Shown: one piece after another, positions 13,405 to 14,290 of the stretch | Numbering within the stretch: the first letter of the stretch is position 1 | How the letters are laid out: the number at the start of each line of letters is the position of its first letter | NCBI GenBank assembly: GCA_002502705.1 | Contig: DAQB01000042.1 | Coordinates: 2,766 to 17,055 of the forward strand | Direction of reading: 5' to 3' | Origin: Thermoplasmatales archaeon UBA582 | Lineage (GTDB): Archaea > Thermoplasmatota > Thermoplasmata > Thermoplasmatales > Thermoplasmataceae | DNA: 14,290 nt | The notes under the pieces: model-generated | What the model saw: the letters and a program-made list of their open reading frames with translations, nothing else | Database searches by the model: none | What the model was told of the DNA's origin: nothing | Program-made: the position numbers and the translations under genes

Positions 13405-14290
13405 TCTATCTGTTTTCGATACTGCTTCTTCTAGGAACGCTTGTTTCAGCCGGAATTTTCTTCTTTACTCTTTACGCTCTCTTCTGGAACGCTAAGTACA
13501 TACCGCTGAAGAAGATAGAAATGAAACCGATTATCCTTAAACGAATTTACAGGGTAATCAGGAATGTTTTCCTCCAGGCCAAACTTTTCAAGGATCGATC
13601 AGGCGGTATAATGCATGCAATAATGTTCTGGGGGTTCATAGCATTTGGAGCCTATTCCCTCTCCTTCTTTTACCGTGGTTTCTTTCCTGACTCTCACCTT
13701 ATACCTGCAGGGATATTGAAGGATGCAATTTTCTTCACCGTTGATATCTTTGCGGCAGTTCTAATTGCCGACGTCATATATTCCGTTTTTCGCAGATGGA
13801 TTATCCGGATCCCAAGATATCAGGGTTATAATGGATTCGAAGCTTCATTCATACTGTTTTTGATAGCACTTTTAATGGTAACATATTACGCTCTGGGTGT
13901 TTTGAGGATAGATGGAATTAGCAGGAATATACCTGGAAGTATTATGGAAGGACTTGCTCCCGGTGTGACGCCAGTTACGACGGCACTCGCACATGCACTC
14001 CCTAAAATTTCTCCAGTTGCCGGTTATTATACATACTGGACAATATGGAGCATACATGCAATTGATTTTCTGGTGTTCCTTGCCTACATACCAAGATCAA
14101 AGCATCTCCACCTTGTTGCAGCTCCACTAAATGTACTCCTGTCAAAGGACAAGCCACAGGCACAGCTTACACCTATAGACTTCGACAAAGCGACAAGATT
14201 CGGCGCAACAGATATCAGGGATTTCTCCTGGAAGGACTATATGGATTTCTATGCTTGTACCGAGTGCGGCAGGTGTACCTATAACTGCCC
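13401..14290 (+). CDS. Membrane heme b / Fe-S oxidoreductase, HdrD/EMO-like (3' end missing)
   Basis: The first 296 codons of a membrane redox protein cut by the window edge. The N-terminal part resembles the cytochrome b-type domain of nitrate reductase gamma and HdrE: helices at about 4-29, 71-90, 109-130, 147-167 and 211-231. Likely heme ligands are His72 (GGIMHAIMFWGF) and His219 (WSIHAIDFLVFL), with the family segment PRSKHLHLVAAPLN (231-244). A cytoplasmic linker leads to a ferredoxin-like cluster motif CTECGRCTYNC (286-296), where the sequence stops; two CCG domains would be expected next. Such proteins move electrons between a soluble donor and membrane quinone. The EMO group serves electron-transfer flavoprotein in beta-oxidation, which would suit the acyl-CoA genes nearby, but HdrDE-like or other donors are possible. 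Translation starts at TTG behind GGAGGT. Confidence 0.85.
   Translation, partial: MIYLFSILLLLGTLVSAGIFFFTLYALFWNAKYIPLKKIEMKPIILKRIYRVIRNVFLQAKLFKDRSGGIMHAIMFWGFIAFGAYSLSFFYRGFFPDSHLIPAGILKDAIFFTVDIFAAVLIADVIYSVFRRWIIRIPRYQGYNGFEASFILFLIALLMVTYYALGVLRIDGISRNIPGSIMEGLAPGVTPVTTALAHALPKISPVAGYYTYWTIWSIHAIDFLVFLAYIPRSKHLHLVAAPLNVLLSKDKPQAQLTPIDFDKATRFGATDIRDFSWKDYMDFYACTECGRCTYNC

Noticed and set aside
1..14290. Insertion sequences, CRISPR arrays, frameshifted genes or signs of recent transfer
   Set aside because: No transposase, direct-repeat array, target duplication or broken reading frame was seen; codon usage looks uniform across all genes.

Overview
The window looks like chromosomal DNA from a heterotrophic, probably aerobic archaeon of the Thermoplasmatales type (Thermoplasma, Ferroplasma, Cuniculiplasma and relatives). 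The basis is family content recognised by eye: a cobalamin adenosyltransferase very like the Thermoplasma one, a two-CXXC protein disulfide oxidoreductase, a dehydrogenase-then-hydratase acyl-CoA fusion, an archaeal GH31 alpha-glucosidase and an AlaX editing protein. AGG-rich arginine and ATA-rich isoleucine usage, TATA-like boxes about 25 bases before many start codons, and GGTGATC-type ribosome sites inside operons also fit. Species cannot be named without a search. No mobile element, CRISPR array, tRNA or rRNA was seen.

Layout. 1-1251 (minus): alanyl-tRNA editing hydrolase followed by a PduO-type cobalamin adenosyltransferase that runs off the left edge. 1252-1642: a gene-free stretch with a long hairpin followed by a T-run and a perfect 18-base palindrome. 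1643-2800 (minus): a lactate 2-monooxygenase-like FMN enzyme. 2888-8275 (plus): protein disulfide oxidoreductase, then a tight cluster of SCP2 lipid carrier, 3-hydroxyacyl-CoA dehydrogenase/enoyl-CoA hydratase fusion, ABC ATPase and ABC-2 permease. 8285-12032 (minus): prolyl-oligopeptidase-family serine peptidase and GH31 alpha-glucosidase. 12127-13320 (plus): an M24-fold (prolidase/creatinase family) protein with altered metal ligands. 13401-14290 (plus, cut by the right edge): a membrane heme b/Fe-S oxidoreductase of the HdrD/EMO kind, with a TTG start and possibly a tiny upstream leader ORF.

How the genes fit together. The picture is of a scavenger: peptides are handled by the S9 peptidase and perhaps the M24 protein, alpha-glucans by MalA, lactate by the FMN enzyme, and acyl-CoA chains by the dehydrogenase/hydratase fusion with an SCP2 carrier next to it. 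The truncated Fe-S oxidoreductase could return acyl-CoA-derived electrons to quinone; this is inference. The most unusual point is the SCP2, acyl-CoA enzyme and ABC exporter cluster, which suggests a combined lipid-handling and transport unit not familiar to me as a described system.
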